Assembly: GCA_001931905.2 (NCBI GenBank)
Contig: MSJI02000368.1
Coordinates: 26,681-90,680 of the forward strand
DNA from: Cladosporium sp. IMV 00045
Lineage: Eukaryota; Ascomycota; Dothideomycetes; Cladosporiales; Cladosporiaceae
Direction: 5' to 3'
DNA length: 64,000 bases
Part shown: one piece after another, positions 9,803 to 20,946 of the stretch
Numbering within the stretch: position 1 is the first letter of the stretch
How the letters are laid out: each line of letters opens with the position of its first letter
Notes under the pieces: generated by a model
What the model saw: the letters and a program-made list of their open reading frames with translations, nothing else
What the model was told of the DNA's origin: nothing
Databases searched by the model: none
Translations under genes and position numbers: made by a program

Positions 9803-10498
9803 ATGGCATCGGACATCGTTATCCTCACAGGCCAAGGAAACTATACCACTTGGCTTCGTTCGCTCAAGTCGAGCGCAAATGCTGAAGGTGTCTGGGACCT
9901 CATCTCTGGTACAGAGGAGATTAAGGCCTTGCCAAAGCGCCCTATCGGACCTGACATCAGCGCCATCTGCGACAACGCTGAATGGGAAGGACTCGACGAT
10001 GCAGCGATCACCGAGGCGATTAAGGACCTCGGGCGCGAGTGGGAGTGCACCTGTGAGATCTATGAACTCGAAGTTGCCGAGTACGACAGTCAACGTAAAC
10101 GCGTAGTCGCCGCCAACTTCCTCATCCTGAACTCAGCGAGCGATTTGGTCCGCAGAAACATCCACAACTCCTCTGAACCCCACACCACTTATCGACGTAT
10201 CAAGGAGGTATACAAGCCTACCAAAGCGCGCATACTCAGGGATTCTCACAAGCAGCTCGCGGACCTCAAACTCTGGCGCTGCGATGATGTCCCCGATTTT
10301 ATCAACAAGGCCAAATCCCTCCGACAAGACATCATCGACGAAGGTGATACTTACTCCGACTCGCAATTCGCCTTCAAAATCATTCACTCGCTCGGTCGCG
10401 GCTATGAGCGCTTTGTCGACATTTGTGAGGAGGAGCTGGACAGACCTGATGCGCCGGTTCCCACTTCTGAGACCGTTCTCTCCTATCTGTCTACCTGA
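9803..10498 (+). CDS. Ty1/Copia gag-like protein (solo, no pol)
   Basis: Single open frame of 231 residues. The N-terminus has the Copia-gag pattern: LTGQGNYTTWLRSLKSSANA followed by GVWDLISGTE (the DUF4219-like motif), and the central part resembles UBN2 gag (Y-x-RIKEVYKPTKARILRDSHKQ, LKLWRCDDVPDFINKAKSLR, IIHSLGRGYERFVD). In Copia elements this protein forms the particle shell. Here there is no CCHC zinc knuckle and no protease, integrase or reverse transcriptase behind it: the frame ends cleanly in TGA and the next kilobase holds only short repeats. No LTRs are evident. It may be the surviving gag of a decayed element or a domesticated gag. An intact frame and a plausible 5' UTR intron favour a real gene. 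Annotation as gag-like rests on motif memory. Confidence 0.7.
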   Translation: MASDIVILTGQGNYTTWLRSLKSSANAEGVWDLISGTEEIKALPKRPIGPDISAICDNAEWEGLDDAAITEAIKDLGREWECTCEIYELEVAEYDSQRKRVVAANFLILNSASDLVRRNIHNSSEPHTTYRRIKEVYKPTKARILRDSHKQLADLKLWRCDDVPDFINKAKSLRQDIIDEGDTYSDSQFAFKIIHSLGRGYERFVDICEEELDRPDAPVPTSETVLSYLST

Positions 10499-10551
10499 GA
10501 TTTCACAGGCGGCCGGGTTGTCAGGATGTACGCGAAGGGTACATTCGACTC

Positions 10552-10776
10552 GTGAATGTCACTCTACAAACCACAGCAAAGGGTGTTGGAGTAAGTGGAA
10601 ACGTTGTGGATGTCACTCTTTACATCAGAGTCAGACAGTGAAGCCTCGGTCGTATCGTTAGGATGTTGTGAATGTCACTATACACCACAACAAAGGATGT
10701 TTGAGTGAGGGGGAAACGTTGCGGATGTCACTTTACATACCACAGTCAGACAGTGAAGCTTCAGTCGGATCGTTAA
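10552..10776. repeat. imperfect tandem repeat, two copies of ~110-116 bp
   Basis: Two copies begin GTGAATGTCACT (10552 and 10668) and both contain GGAAACGTTG, GATGTCACT, AGTCAGACAGTGAAGC and end near TCG(T/G)ATCGTTA. They lie directly behind the gag-like gene, with several small indels between copies. Function unknown. Confidence 0.8.
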
Positions 10777-10988
10777 GTCACTTCAGAGCAGCTGGTAGAT
10801 AGAACAATGAAAACCACTTCCAAATGTACGGCAGCCTCATTTGCATCACTAGATCTCTACATTCCTCATAGCAAAGAACTCTACACAAGCCGACACGAGA
10901 AAAGTGAATGGACGAACTATAAGCAAGAAAAATACCGCATCATTTCAAATTACATCGTTATTCTCTCACATCCAATCATTCTAATTCT
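10777..10988. other. short intergenic stretch with a flank repeat
   Basis: 10796-10823 matches 9636-9662 on the other side of the gag-like gene at about 23 of 27 positions (AGAACAAYGAMAACCACTTC core). The rest is A/T-rich 3' flank of the transporter gene. Confidence 0.45.
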
Positions 10989-13249
10989 CTACACTCCTCC
11001 GGGCCCACCAGCCACATTGCCGAACTGGTAATCCTTCGGATCAGCCTTCATGTCGGTCGCAGGCTGGGCAGCAACGCTGTTGTGCCTAGTGGCAGGCTCC
11101 TCGTCGAACTGGTATAGCGGGGCAATGGGCATCATGTCCCTGCGGAAAATGTACTTGCCCGTGTACCAAGGCAGCTTCTCCGCGTAGTACTTGGAGTGCT
11201 GGCGGTTGCCGACGTTGAAGACCGTGTCCAACTCCTCCAGGGTGAGCGCCTTCGTCTCAGGCAGCAAGAAGTAACAATAGACCGTGCCGAAAATGTTCCA
11301 GGCGGCGTACCAACAGAAAGCGCCGGTGGGAGTGAAAGCAGTCTGAAGTCTGGGCCAGGTGAAGGCGATGATGAAGTTGAATCCCCAGCAAGTGGCCGTG
11401 GCGAAAGACATGCCCACGTCGCGAATGTAGAGCGGGAATGCCTCGGCGGAGTAAGTGAAAGGCACGGGACCTTCACTGGGAGAGTATATGGCCATGAAGC
11501 AGAAAATGGCGGCGGCAATCGATCCAAGTTGAGCGTTGGACACGTCCTGTGGCTGTTCGCCTGAGCTCCAATCGAAACCGTCGATCAGGAAACTGAAACC
11601 TCCCCAGAAGAGAGCGGCAGCCATCAGAGGGAAACCGACAAGTAGAAGGTTGCGACGACCGAAGGTGTCGATGGTGTAGATTCTGCAGATCGCTGTTAGC
11701 ATAATCGTGGGAAACCAGGGCGTTGTGATAGATATTGGACATACGCAGGAATGGCGAAAAGCCAGTTGACGACACCAGTACCCATGGAGATGAGCAGGGC
11801 GTTGGATTGACTGAAACCGGCTGTCATGAAGATGTCCGTACTGTAATAGGCGATAACGTTGACACCACAGAACTATGCGTTGTTAGTTCCAAACCATTGA
11901 AGTCGGGAATCGTTGGGAAGGTGACTTACCTGTTGCATAAACATGACAAAGAACGAACTCTGAGCAGCACGACGGTTGCGCCTGATGGTGAAGAACTCCT
12001 TCCAGAGGTTCTTGCCCTCACGTTCCAAGGCCTCAACTTCGAGCAGTTTTGCGGCATAGTACATGTCACGAGCAGCTTGGATCTCGTGGGAACGCAGTCT
12101 TGCGCAGGCTTCAAATGCCTTGTCCCACTTGCCTTTCTCCATGTACCTAGAGTGAATGGTTAGCCCTGTCTAGTGAATTACCCCGCATGAATTACCCGCA
12201 TGAAGAAACCTTACCATCGAGGGCTTTCCGGGCAGAAATAGACCTGAATCATCACGATAAATGGCGGAATCGATGTCGATGCCAGCATCCACCGCCACTG
12301 GGTATTAGGACCAAGGAAATCAGTATTCTGGAATGCAACAGAGGCCACAAATCCGAGCATTATACCAAATGCCGTCCACATCTGCCACATCATCGTTAAT
12401 GCGCCGCGGATATTCTTGGGTGCTGACTCAGCAGCATAGACAGGAGTGGTACTTGATTTGGCACCGACGGCGAAGCCCAAGGCGAAGCGAGCGATGAGAA
12501 GATTGACCCAGTTGTTGGCAGCGCCCATCCAGATACCAGTAACGAAGGAGATGAAGCAAGAGATGAAGATGGTTCCACGGCGACCAAAGAATTTCTGCAA
12601 GGATATGTCAGTGAGGAGCATCAAAATGAGGCGTGAAAGGACCGACGTTGAGGGGTGCGTTGCTCCAGCATCCGATCAAGCATGAACACAGGTAGGGTGC
12701 GCCGTTGATCAAGCCACGCATCAGCTCGTCCTCGATTCCAAATTCTTCGTAGTAATAGCCCTATTGAAGTCAGCCATCGACCTGGAACTGAACTCTCATG
12801 TGAGTACTCACTTGAGCTCCGTTAACCGCAGTCTGGTCCATTCCTTGAACGATGGCAGAGCCAGCGCACAGAACGACCAGGAAGTACAGCATGAAGGGCT
12901 GACTCCAGCGGTGAGCATCCTCATGCCGCAGCCAACCCTTCTCCTCTTCGGACAGGATACCGATTTTCTCGTAGCCATTTGGTCGGTTCTGCACGCGAGC
13001 CATCAAAGCGCCCTTGTGGAAGATGTCGCGCTTGTGAGTCAAGTTGCGGGTTTCGATGAAGGTATCGACGTCCTTGAGAACCTCATCGTCGGTCATGCCA
13101 ATCAGAGGGTTGCGTAGCTTAGCAGCAACACTAGACTGCCTGACGGCTTGGTGCTCGTCGTGCGTGACATCCTCGCTCGAGTTGCCCGTTGCTGGCGAAG
13201 GGCGCTTCTCCTCGTAGACGGCCTCCTCGTCGACCTTTGGAGCAGGCAT
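10989..13249 (-). CDS. MFS sugar transporter
   Basis: Six exons on the minus strand: 13249-12812, 12760-12647, 12594-12215, 12146-11930, 11872-11745 and 11682-10989, joined in frame to 656 residues. All introns are 50-68 nt with GT..AG ends. The cytoplasmic N-terminus is long (about 115 residues) and includes NPLIGMTDDEVLKDVDTFIE, typical of a large fungal sugar-porter subfamily. Then come GSAIVQGMDQTAVNGAQ (TM1), LNKFFGRRG after TM2, PESPRW after TM6, FCGVNVIAYYS (TM7), DTFGRRNLL, and EGPVPFTYSAEAFP with PETKALTLEEL at the end. These are the signatures of proton-coupled sugar or polyol import across the plasma membrane, with twelve helices. Substrate cannot be told. The LNKFFGRRG junction supports the slightly unusual GTCGGT donor at 12646. 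Confidence 0.92.
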
Positions 13250-14800
13250 GTTGGACGTAGATCAGAGTTGGTTAGCTTTTGCGCAACGTCGTTGACAAGG
13301 CGAAACGAGCAAAGTCAGATAGATTTGAACCAACCCCCTCCCTGACTCTTATACCTCTCTTCTCACCCGCAATCAACCCACCCTCAGCACCATGGGGTCC
13401 AACCCGCACTCTCCAGCCCATAGCCATGGCAAAGTGGATAATGTTGGCAGACGTCAAATGAAAGTAGCTGTGCACGATACCAAGACAGTACCATACACAG
13501 ATTGGGTTAAATTCACGCGTGCTAGAGTCTCAGCGCCATGGCTGATGGCGTGGCGTCGCGAGAAAGGCTGGGCGGGAAGCAGAGTCTCTCACTTGGCAAA
13601 GTCGAAGGAAGACGCCTCTAGACGCTACCACGAAGGTACGCTCTGCAGGCTGGTCCGTGGCATTGCTTGACACACGGTTGGGGCGCTGAATCCAAAGTTT
13701 CATTGAACGTGTGCCATGGGGAACTTGGCGGATGACGTGGGGAATGGGACAAACCCTCAATCTGACCTGAGGTTCATGTGATGCTGAGATTGAGGGGAAC
13801 CTTACGAAGGATCGATCCAAGCCCCCGGAAATCTCTTGGAGCAAGTCGGTGGCGGCTGAATTACCGCAGAAAATAAAGCAGTTGTCAAGGTCGCGTGCGC
13901 GAGCTGATGTCGAGTCTTGGAGACGTCGGTGAACCCCGAAACTGTTGACCGGCAAGGCGGACCACATCAGCCATGGGCCAAGAGAAAAGCACGTGTTACA
14001 TGCGCTAGAGAGGTCTAGTCGACGACAGAGTGACATTTTTGAGCCTGCCGTCCCTTCGTTGCATTCAAACAATCGCATGTGAACTAACAAAAACCTGCTC
14101 CAGAAAGTCCCTTCACCGGCTACCAGATCCACATTTATCGATGTCGAGCCGGTCCACGAGCCAGGTTCTGGTCCTGTCTCATGTGTTGCATTGCTGGGCG
14201 ACTCGGTATTTGACCCGGACTGCTGTAGGCATCATCTAGCCGATTCTGGAGCATGGTATTCGCGGTTTACTGAATTCGGGTACTGATACTCGGAACGAAG
14301 AGCGTTGCAACAATCGCCGTCCGAGTTTCTTCTGTCTTGCTACTGACTGCAGAAAAAACAGTATTCTAGAAATGCGTCTTTCTTCTAGCACGAACGACCT
14401 GCAGGCATACCACGTGCTTCCCTCGTCGATACTCGATGTCTTACCCACTTATTCTTCACCAAACTAATTCTGGGCACACATTTCAGGAGAACTTCTGTGG
14501 GTCGTTGCCAGCATTTAGTCTGAGAATCCGCTTGCGCAACCTGAGTGCTTGTTCTTGTGCAAGCTCATATGGACCATTCCAGTTTTCCTTGGGAGTCGCA
14601 TCAATGTCTTTTGCTTGCCACATGTCCGATACTTGGCACCGCCGCAATGGTTCCGGGCAGGTTCCAGATCTGTAGAAATGGGTACACCGCTCGCCACTAT
14701 GGAGTGAAGACGAACTCCGGGACTATCAATGTTGCCCTCCACTCCCCGCCCTCCGCGCTTTCTGGCGGAGAGGCCCAAATAGGTATCCCTTGTGCCAATA
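13250..14800. other. intergenic, no gene recognised
   Basis: This 1.55 kb lies upstream of the sugar transporter and downstream of the Zn2Cys6 gene. Several ORFs up to 200 codons occur on the minus strand, but none shows protein-like composition, splice support or a motif. It must contain the transporter promoter. Confidence 0.5.
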
Positions 14801-16142
14801 TCATTCGGCAAGTGGCGTCTGTATCATTGGTGTTGGACCACGACTAGCTTGCGACGAAATTTCGTCTTGCCACTGGCTCGCCGTCTCGACCGTCGCACCT
14901 CCGTATTTCAGCCCAGCATTGTCTGAACCGATCTGTTCCTCTGGCCATTGGAGGTATTCTCCTAGTTGGCCCTTCAGCGCCAAGCGTATGCCTTCGAATG
15001 CGAGGCTGCCCCACTCTGAGACGTACCACGTCTCTCGCAGCATCAGCGTCGCAATCGTGAAATGGGCAGTGATGACTAGTGCTGGTGGGTATTCTGCCTG
15101 AACCATTTTGATAAAATCATACGAGAGCATGGCTGTCCAGCGCCAGATGTGTCCCATCTCCAGATTTCCAGTCATGTATTTACCAAGCATGCTCTCGTAG
15201 ACACTCTGCAGATGTGCTACCGCGTCGGAACAGTGTTTTCGTTCGTCCTGCTCCAGGCAAATGCTATGGACCATGCGCTCAAGACCTCTGAACATATTCA
15301 TGATGTCTGGGGACATGGTAACTTGCACATCTGCGTTGATCTGGTGGCCAAAAAGCACGACAGAGAAGGGCCCGCGGCTGATCAGATCGTTTGTGGCTTC
15401 CTTCACCTCTCGTACGCCCCTAGTCAAATACAGCAGTTCGCAAATGCTGTCCACATTAATGTGTTGCGGTTCTGCCATCTCTGAGGCCCGTAAAGTCGCT
15501 CTGGCCAGTGAAGAGATAGACAGGATTGTAGACAAGGCGAACAGCGCATTGGCGACGTCGTCTGTAATGTGCGTCAAGATGTACCGGTAGGATGATAATG
15601 CCGAAGCCTGGTGTTTGTCGCATAATGAGGCATATTTGGCCTTTTGCGTCGGCTTCATAGTCGCAAGATGTAACGCTGACAGAGCAAGGACGCCGTGCAT
15701 TAGGAATGAATGCTTCGCAGCTTCGACAGGTATGTGCTCCTGCCATACGTGCTGAAGTCTGATGTTGGATCCCAGCTTTGTTCGACTAGTCCTGTGGGAG
15801 TAATTGTGCATCAATTCCAAGTCTTGGAGCCAATCGTCAGTATCTGCAACAGAGACACTCTCGTTGGTTCTCTGGAGGCGTTTTAGCTGTGTAGCACTTT
15901 CGTGAAGGAGAGAGAATTACCTACACTTGGAGAAGCGGGATACAGAAGACTGCATTGCTCCGATCTTCGTACGCAGTTCGAGCATGGCGCGTTCTCATTG
16001 CACTGGATCGCAACGCAGGTTTAGTGGTCAGTTCGAAGAATAGCTTGAAGGGCAGTGAGAATCGAGGTATACCAACCTTGACCCGGCGCCGTTTACACTG
16101 AGCGCATCCTTTTCGCGACTTCTTCGTCCCAAGCTGTGTCAT
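14801..16142 (-). CDS. Zn2Cys6 transcription factor, UPC2-like subfamily
   Basis: Three exons on the minus strand, 16142-16077, 16002-15921 and 15843-14801, give 396 residues. Splicing across the first intron completes the Zn2Cys6 cluster: GCAQCKRRRVK joins CNENAPCSNCVRRSEQC, giving the six cysteines in C-x2-C-x6-C-x5-C-x2-C-x6-C spacing. The second junction yields DTDDWLQDLELMHNYS, and the later LMHGVLALSALHLA is typical of the short (about 400 residues) UPC2/ECM22-like fungal regulators with a C-terminal ligand or effector domain. Members act in the nucleus as DNA-binding regulators; UPC2 itself controls sterol genes, but most filamentous-fungal paralogues are uncharacterised. It is followed 0.6 kb further on by an RTA1-family gene on the same strand. 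Confidence 0.9.
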
Positions 16143-16739
16143 GATGCGTGGAGATGGCTGTCCAGTCTCGCTGGCTTGTACCTCTCACAAAGGCTTGATT
16201 AGTGGCCCTAATCCTGTTGCCTGATCGGCTGTTCCTCCCGGCTTGAAGCACCTGCGCAGGGATATGATGATGTTACAAGGCTGAAGGCTTAGGGTTCGCT
16301 TAGCGCGGTCACTGGTGGTTGTGATATCTGTGCCAGCGTCCGGCCATTGAGCGACCAGACTTTTGCAACAGACTATCTCGACACGAATTGTAATCAGATC
16401 ATATCAGGTGTTGTCGAAATAGTATGTGCATCACGAACATGGCCAGAAGCAGGACGAAGCTGGAAAAACAGTGGAAGCATGCTGAGCTCGGACGCCCAAC
16501 CTAGGGCTCGGCATTATACTGTACCGATATGTTCTAAAACTGTCCATCTATCCGATCTTGATACCTAGATAACTTGCGTTCCTGATGGAAATGTGAACAT
16601 TAGAAATAGGAATCCTGGTCTGCAACACTCCAGATAGCATACCGCAGCTACCAGGTGGTAACATCGCTTCTCGAAACAAAAGAAAATGTAGTGGACCCAA
16701 AACTCCAAAGCACGATATGCCGTCACCAGGTCTCGAAAA
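16143..16739. other. intergenic between two minus-strand genes
   Basis: This holds the promoter of the Zn2Cys6 gene and the 3' end of the RTA1-like gene. No motif or RNA gene recognised. Confidence 0.5.
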
Positions 16740-17743
16740 TCAAGCAGCACTGTACGCTCCTCCGTTGATACGCCCCACGTCTTCCAACTTCCACGCGTTT
16801 ATGAAAGCCTTTCCACCGCGCAAGCATGCAGCCACCTCGCTGGGATGGATCCAATTCATGATGACCATAGCCAGCCACATGACAAGCGCATCGAAGATGT
16901 AGAGGAAGAGCTCGCGCGATATGATGTATCCGTCGTTGCCCTGGACATATTCGACAACTCTCACAATGGATCGCACGAAGATGAGAATGCTGACGATATA
17001 CAGCGAGACCATGTGTTTCTCCCATGGCGTGTGAGAGCACTTCGCTGTAGGGTGGCTGCGGGTACGAGTGTGAAAAATCGCTGCCGCGATCACGAAGAGG
17101 CCGAAGACCACAACTTGGACGATAAGACCAGCGACGATGATGTTTTCACCCATGTCGGAAGAGTCTTGGGAGTCGGCAGTGGCAAGAAGACCAGCACCTG
17201 CAGATAGCATCAGCACTGAAGAAACCACCATAAGGACCGAAGGTCGGCTTACCGGAAGACTGCATCAAAAAGGACAAAACATCGCCGGCAACGAAGATCT
17301 TCGTCAACCACGTTCGGCGAATGAACAGCGCACGTTCTCCGTCGACCATGAGTACAATCCTGCCCAGCTCCATGTAGATACTGGCAGCGAAAAGTGCGGG
17401 TGCGACCAAGAGTAGCACGCTCTGCATGATGTAAGGATTCATAGTGTGCGGTCCTGGGTTTTCGTTGGCAGACATGCCACGTCCGATGTAGCCAACAGTT
17501 TCAACTGTTCAGTCATTAGAAAGCGTTCGGTCATGATTGAAAGGAGGTGTACTCACAGAGGCCACCGATAAGAAATGGGATCATGAACCATGTTCTGGTC
17601 ATAAACATTTGCACTGCATGCAAGATGGTAGAAACTCCAAAAAGCAAGACGAAGATCACTGCTGCTGCCATTGAAGGCTCATAGTGATAGAATACGAAGC
17701 CACCATGATCGCTCTCCCCTGAATCCTGTCTTGGAAAGAGCAT
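16740..17743 (-). CDS. RTA1-family seven-transmembrane protein
   Basis: Three exons on the minus strand, 17743-17557, 17504-17253 and 17197-16740, give 298 residues. Splicing restores GGLFETVGYIGR and LMQSSGAGLLATADS, both characteristic of the RTA1 (lipid-translocating exporter-like) family. Seven helices can be drawn, starting with AAAVIFVLLFGVSTILHAVQ and ending with LFLYIFDALVMWLAMVIMNW, before a short C-terminal tail. Yeast members (RTA1, RTM1, RSB1) are linked to resistance to aminocholesterol or azole drugs, molasses toxins and sphingoid bases. The start at 17743 leaves a short extracellular N-terminus; the frame is open further upstream but without a second ATG. Substrate unknown. Confidence 0.9.
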
Positions 17744-18472
17744 GATGATACTCTCTCCAGCTGCGGTTGTGTTTGCGAAGTCCGAGGATGGTATCCAGTC
17801 GTATGGTTTAGAATGATCCCGCAAGGCAAGCGAACAAAATGACAGATTGGAGCAGGTGGTAGCTTTGTGTGTGCCTGTAGAAACGAAGAAAAGCGAAAAT
17901 ACCTACATGATATATGCCCACAGCGTTGCCTGGCTGAGAACGCCATCTTCAACCGCGCAACTATCTACATGGTAAATGCGAAGAGCCCGAGAAGCGCGAG
18001 GAAGGCGAAGCAATAACGGAGGAAGCACGAAGGCGGAGGTGGAGCCTCGCATTTGAGCCCGAGGCTCGCAACAGAGCTTTATCTGTGCTCACGACCACGC
18101 TTGAGGTTGGTTTTTGCATTTCATTGGTTACATCCAAACACCGTAAAGCGTTTAACTGCAGGATTCGGCCTTTGGCCCTGAGGCTTCGCGTTGCAAATTG
18201 CTCGTAGTCAGTTACCGGAAAATGAAAATTTTCGCCTAGGTGCATGTATGTTCCCATGTTTTGCGTTAGTTCTAACATGGAAAAAAACGTCGTTGTTATG
18301 AAACGTCACAATCTCGGGAGCTCAGGCAGACGATTGATAGACTTTGATCCTAAGTGTACATTTCTAGAGGCCAACGTGTGATGATGGGGATTTCGATGGA
18401 ATTAATAGGTCGAAATTGACCTGTCGTGCGTGGGATAGTCCCCTAACATTAAAGGTTGAAAGTCGAAACGTC
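17744..18472. other. intergenic, no gene recognised
   Basis: Region between the RTA1-like start and the BUD22 stop. It contains the RTA1 promoter and BUD22 3' flank. A minus-strand ORF of 105 codons (17961-18278) has no features I can support. Confidence 0.5.
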
Positions 18473-19655
18473 TCAATCGAAACTGATCTTCTTACCAGCG
18501 AAGGCAACAGGCGCGTTCTTCTTTTCCTTCGCAGCCTTTGCAGCCGCCCAACTGGGATGAATGGGACCTTCATCATCCTTGTGCTTCTTCTTAGGGGGCG
18601 CTGGCGGCTCTCTGCTCGGGGCTCCATGGCCGTGACCATAGCCACCCCGACCACCACCCATGCCACCTTTCTTACCCCGACTGCCATCTGTAGCACCTCG
18701 TTTCGCATCCCAACCGGAACTGCGATCGTTCTTCTGTTTCTCTAAATGCTTTGCCTTTGCACCGTATTTCTTCTCCGCAATTTGCTGTCGCGCGCGTTGT
18801 CCACGTCTGTTTTTCTTCGCCGGAGCAAGTTCTTCAATTTCCGACTCTGGTTCTGAGCCACTTCCTGCCACATATCCCACGCTGAGAGATGGAACAAAGC
18901 TCGATGCCTTGGCCTTCGTCGGTGGTGGCTGGTCATCCATGCTCTCGTCTTCGCTACCTGATTCATCCGACCCGGCAAGTCTGCTGTCAAACCCTCCGAA
19001 GTCATCCTCGGACTCTTCGCCCGCGTCGTCTTCAGAATCAGTGATCTCCATAGGATTCTCCACAGGCGGAGTCGCCTTTGCTTCTTTCGCGGGAGGTGAT
19101 GCTGATCTTTTGGGCGCCTTCCGTGTGACACCGGCAGCACGCTGTACCTCCTCCATCACAGTGTTCAGGGCCTCTTTAGCGGGCTTTGAGCTTGACAGTC
19201 TTGACAAGATGTTGAGCGTAGCCGCGTCGCGCTGGATCGGTTGCAGTTTTGCAAGTTCTGGTGCAAGTCGCGGTGAGGCTGCGACAGCTTTGACTTTGAG
19301 AAGGCATTTGTAGAGGTGGTGTCTTGCGGCGACAGTGGTATCCAATGTCTATTGTCCAAGTAACACTGTCAGCATGTTCCCTGAATCTCCAACCCAGACA
19401 CATTGGGACCTTTGCACGTACCTTCAGAGCCGCGATCTCGGTCTCAATCCTTTGCGCATTCTTCTCATTTTTCTCACTTGCTGCTGTCTTCTGTCTTCGA
19501 CCTAACTTCTGACGCTCGAATCCTTTCGCAACTTTGAAAGCATGACCTAGCTTGACAGTGCCTTGCTCAAGTTTGAGCTGAAGGCGCTTCTGCTTTGGGT
19601 CTGCTGGCTCAGGCGAGCCTTCAGCTTCGCCGTCTTCGCGTTTCCGTTTGGGCAT
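18473..19655 (-). CDS. BUD22-like ribosome biogenesis protein
   Basis: Two exons on the minus strand, 19655-19422 and 19348-18473, around a 73-nt intron, give 369 residues. The N-terminal third is helical and basic (KLGHAFKVAKGFERQKLGRR, then coiled coil), followed by DTTVAARHHLYKCLLKVK. The middle is acidic (DSEDDAGEESEDDFGGFD). The C-terminus has the family ends: NRRGQRARQQIAEKKYGAKA, LHPSWAAAKAAKEKK-like (here IHPSWAAAKAAKEKK) and a final GKKISFD. This is the BUD22 / SRFBP1 pattern. In yeast, Bud22 is nucleolar and needed for 18S rRNA maturation in the small-subunit processome. A Gly/Arg-rich patch (GGMGGGRGGYGHGHG) lies near residue 315. Confidence 0.9.
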
Positions 19656-20946
19656 TTTGGGCGATGTCCGTAAAATGTGAAGATTGGCAGCTCGAGCCCT
19701 GCGCGCAAAATAATGTCAGCGCCGATCACTTCAAACCCTCGGCGACGGGATCCCCGCAGCGGGCCGCGCCTAGCTTGCTCAACCCTATTCTAGATCGGAC
19801 TTCCAGTCCTCCACCCAGCCTCCTTTTGCTCTGTCCAATTTGCTCGAGATCCATCGACTAAGATCATGCATAAGAGATTGGATTCACCAGCCGCTTTTCT
19901 CGTCTTTCTCCCAACGTCATTTACGGCGAATTGCACTCTTCGCAGCAGGATTCGCAGGATTCTGGGCTACAACTAGTCGCATCCACACCTACCGCAATAG
20001 AAACATGGCTGGCGGTCGTTCGCAACGCCTGCAGCATTGCAGCAAGGTCTCGCAACATATGAAAGACAGCTAGCTATGTCTCAACCTTTGGCGTCTTCAC
20101 TAAAGCTTGTTGATGCTTGGTTCAAGTTCCTATTGACTCAGTCCTATGATAGAATAGACGGCTGGAAGTTGAGACATCCACGCAATCGCCTGATGATGCC
20201 CCTTCTCGATGGACTACACAACATTCAGAGTTGTGTGATTAGAATCCAACGTGCCGCCTTCTGCATAAAGCCACCAACGCCTACTTTGAAACAACAGAAC
20301 TGCCGGGAAGCGATGAAGGTTTACTCTTCGCCACAACGCTATTGATTTCGCAACGGCTATATGGGTCCGTGCTCTTGATGCGACTCTCACCTTTCGCATG
20401 TGGCAGGATGTCTTACTGCACAGAGGGTATCACATACCGATCATCTGGGCTTCTTGAGGGCGACCGTGACACCAAGTGTTCTCCGTAAGCAAGTTCTCAT
20501 CGTGCACAACCCCAAATCAATTCGACTCAAGTCCTCTCATAAGCGCCCATGGAGTGACAATCATAGCACAGAGTTACAGCCACCAACTCTAACGAATAGA
20601 TCGGGCATTTGTTATGCACTCTCGTAGCCCTGCTTCGGAGAACCCTGGTGGCTGTACGTCGAAAAGCCACACACCATCAGGATGTCCAAACAGCCAAATG
20701 TGCTTTGGCCGCACCCTGGACTCAGACATCTGCCTCAGCAAATCCTCGATTTCTATACCTTGCCTGCCACCTGTGTAATATTCTGGCTGGGACGTTCCTT
20801 CCAGGTTGGTATATATGCTGGGTGAAGAGCCAAGAATGTAGGTTTCGTCCATGCTCTTTCACTTGTGGAATGTTGGAGTAAGACTGCTCCCAATATTCAT
20901 TCGCGCCCGGATCTTTTCCTGCTTCAAACACCCAGATTCTCGCAAT
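19656..20946. other. intergenic, no gene supported
   Basis: About 1.3 kb upstream of BUD22 and the chitinase, which are divergent. One frame (19840-20073) encodes a short hydrophobic segment near RRIALFAAGFAGFWATTSR that could be a membrane helix, but there is no ATG before it and no splice-supported model. The right end holds the chitinase promoter. Confidence 0.4.

Noticed and set aside
13530..14132. Minus-strand ORF of 200 codons upstream of the sugar transporter
   Set aside because: Composition is not protein-like (scattered Cys, Arg, Trp), no motif, no splice support.
19840..20073. Frame encoding a short hydrophobic helix between BUD22 and the chitinase
   Set aside because: No ATG ahead of the helix, no convincing splice model and no family resemblance.
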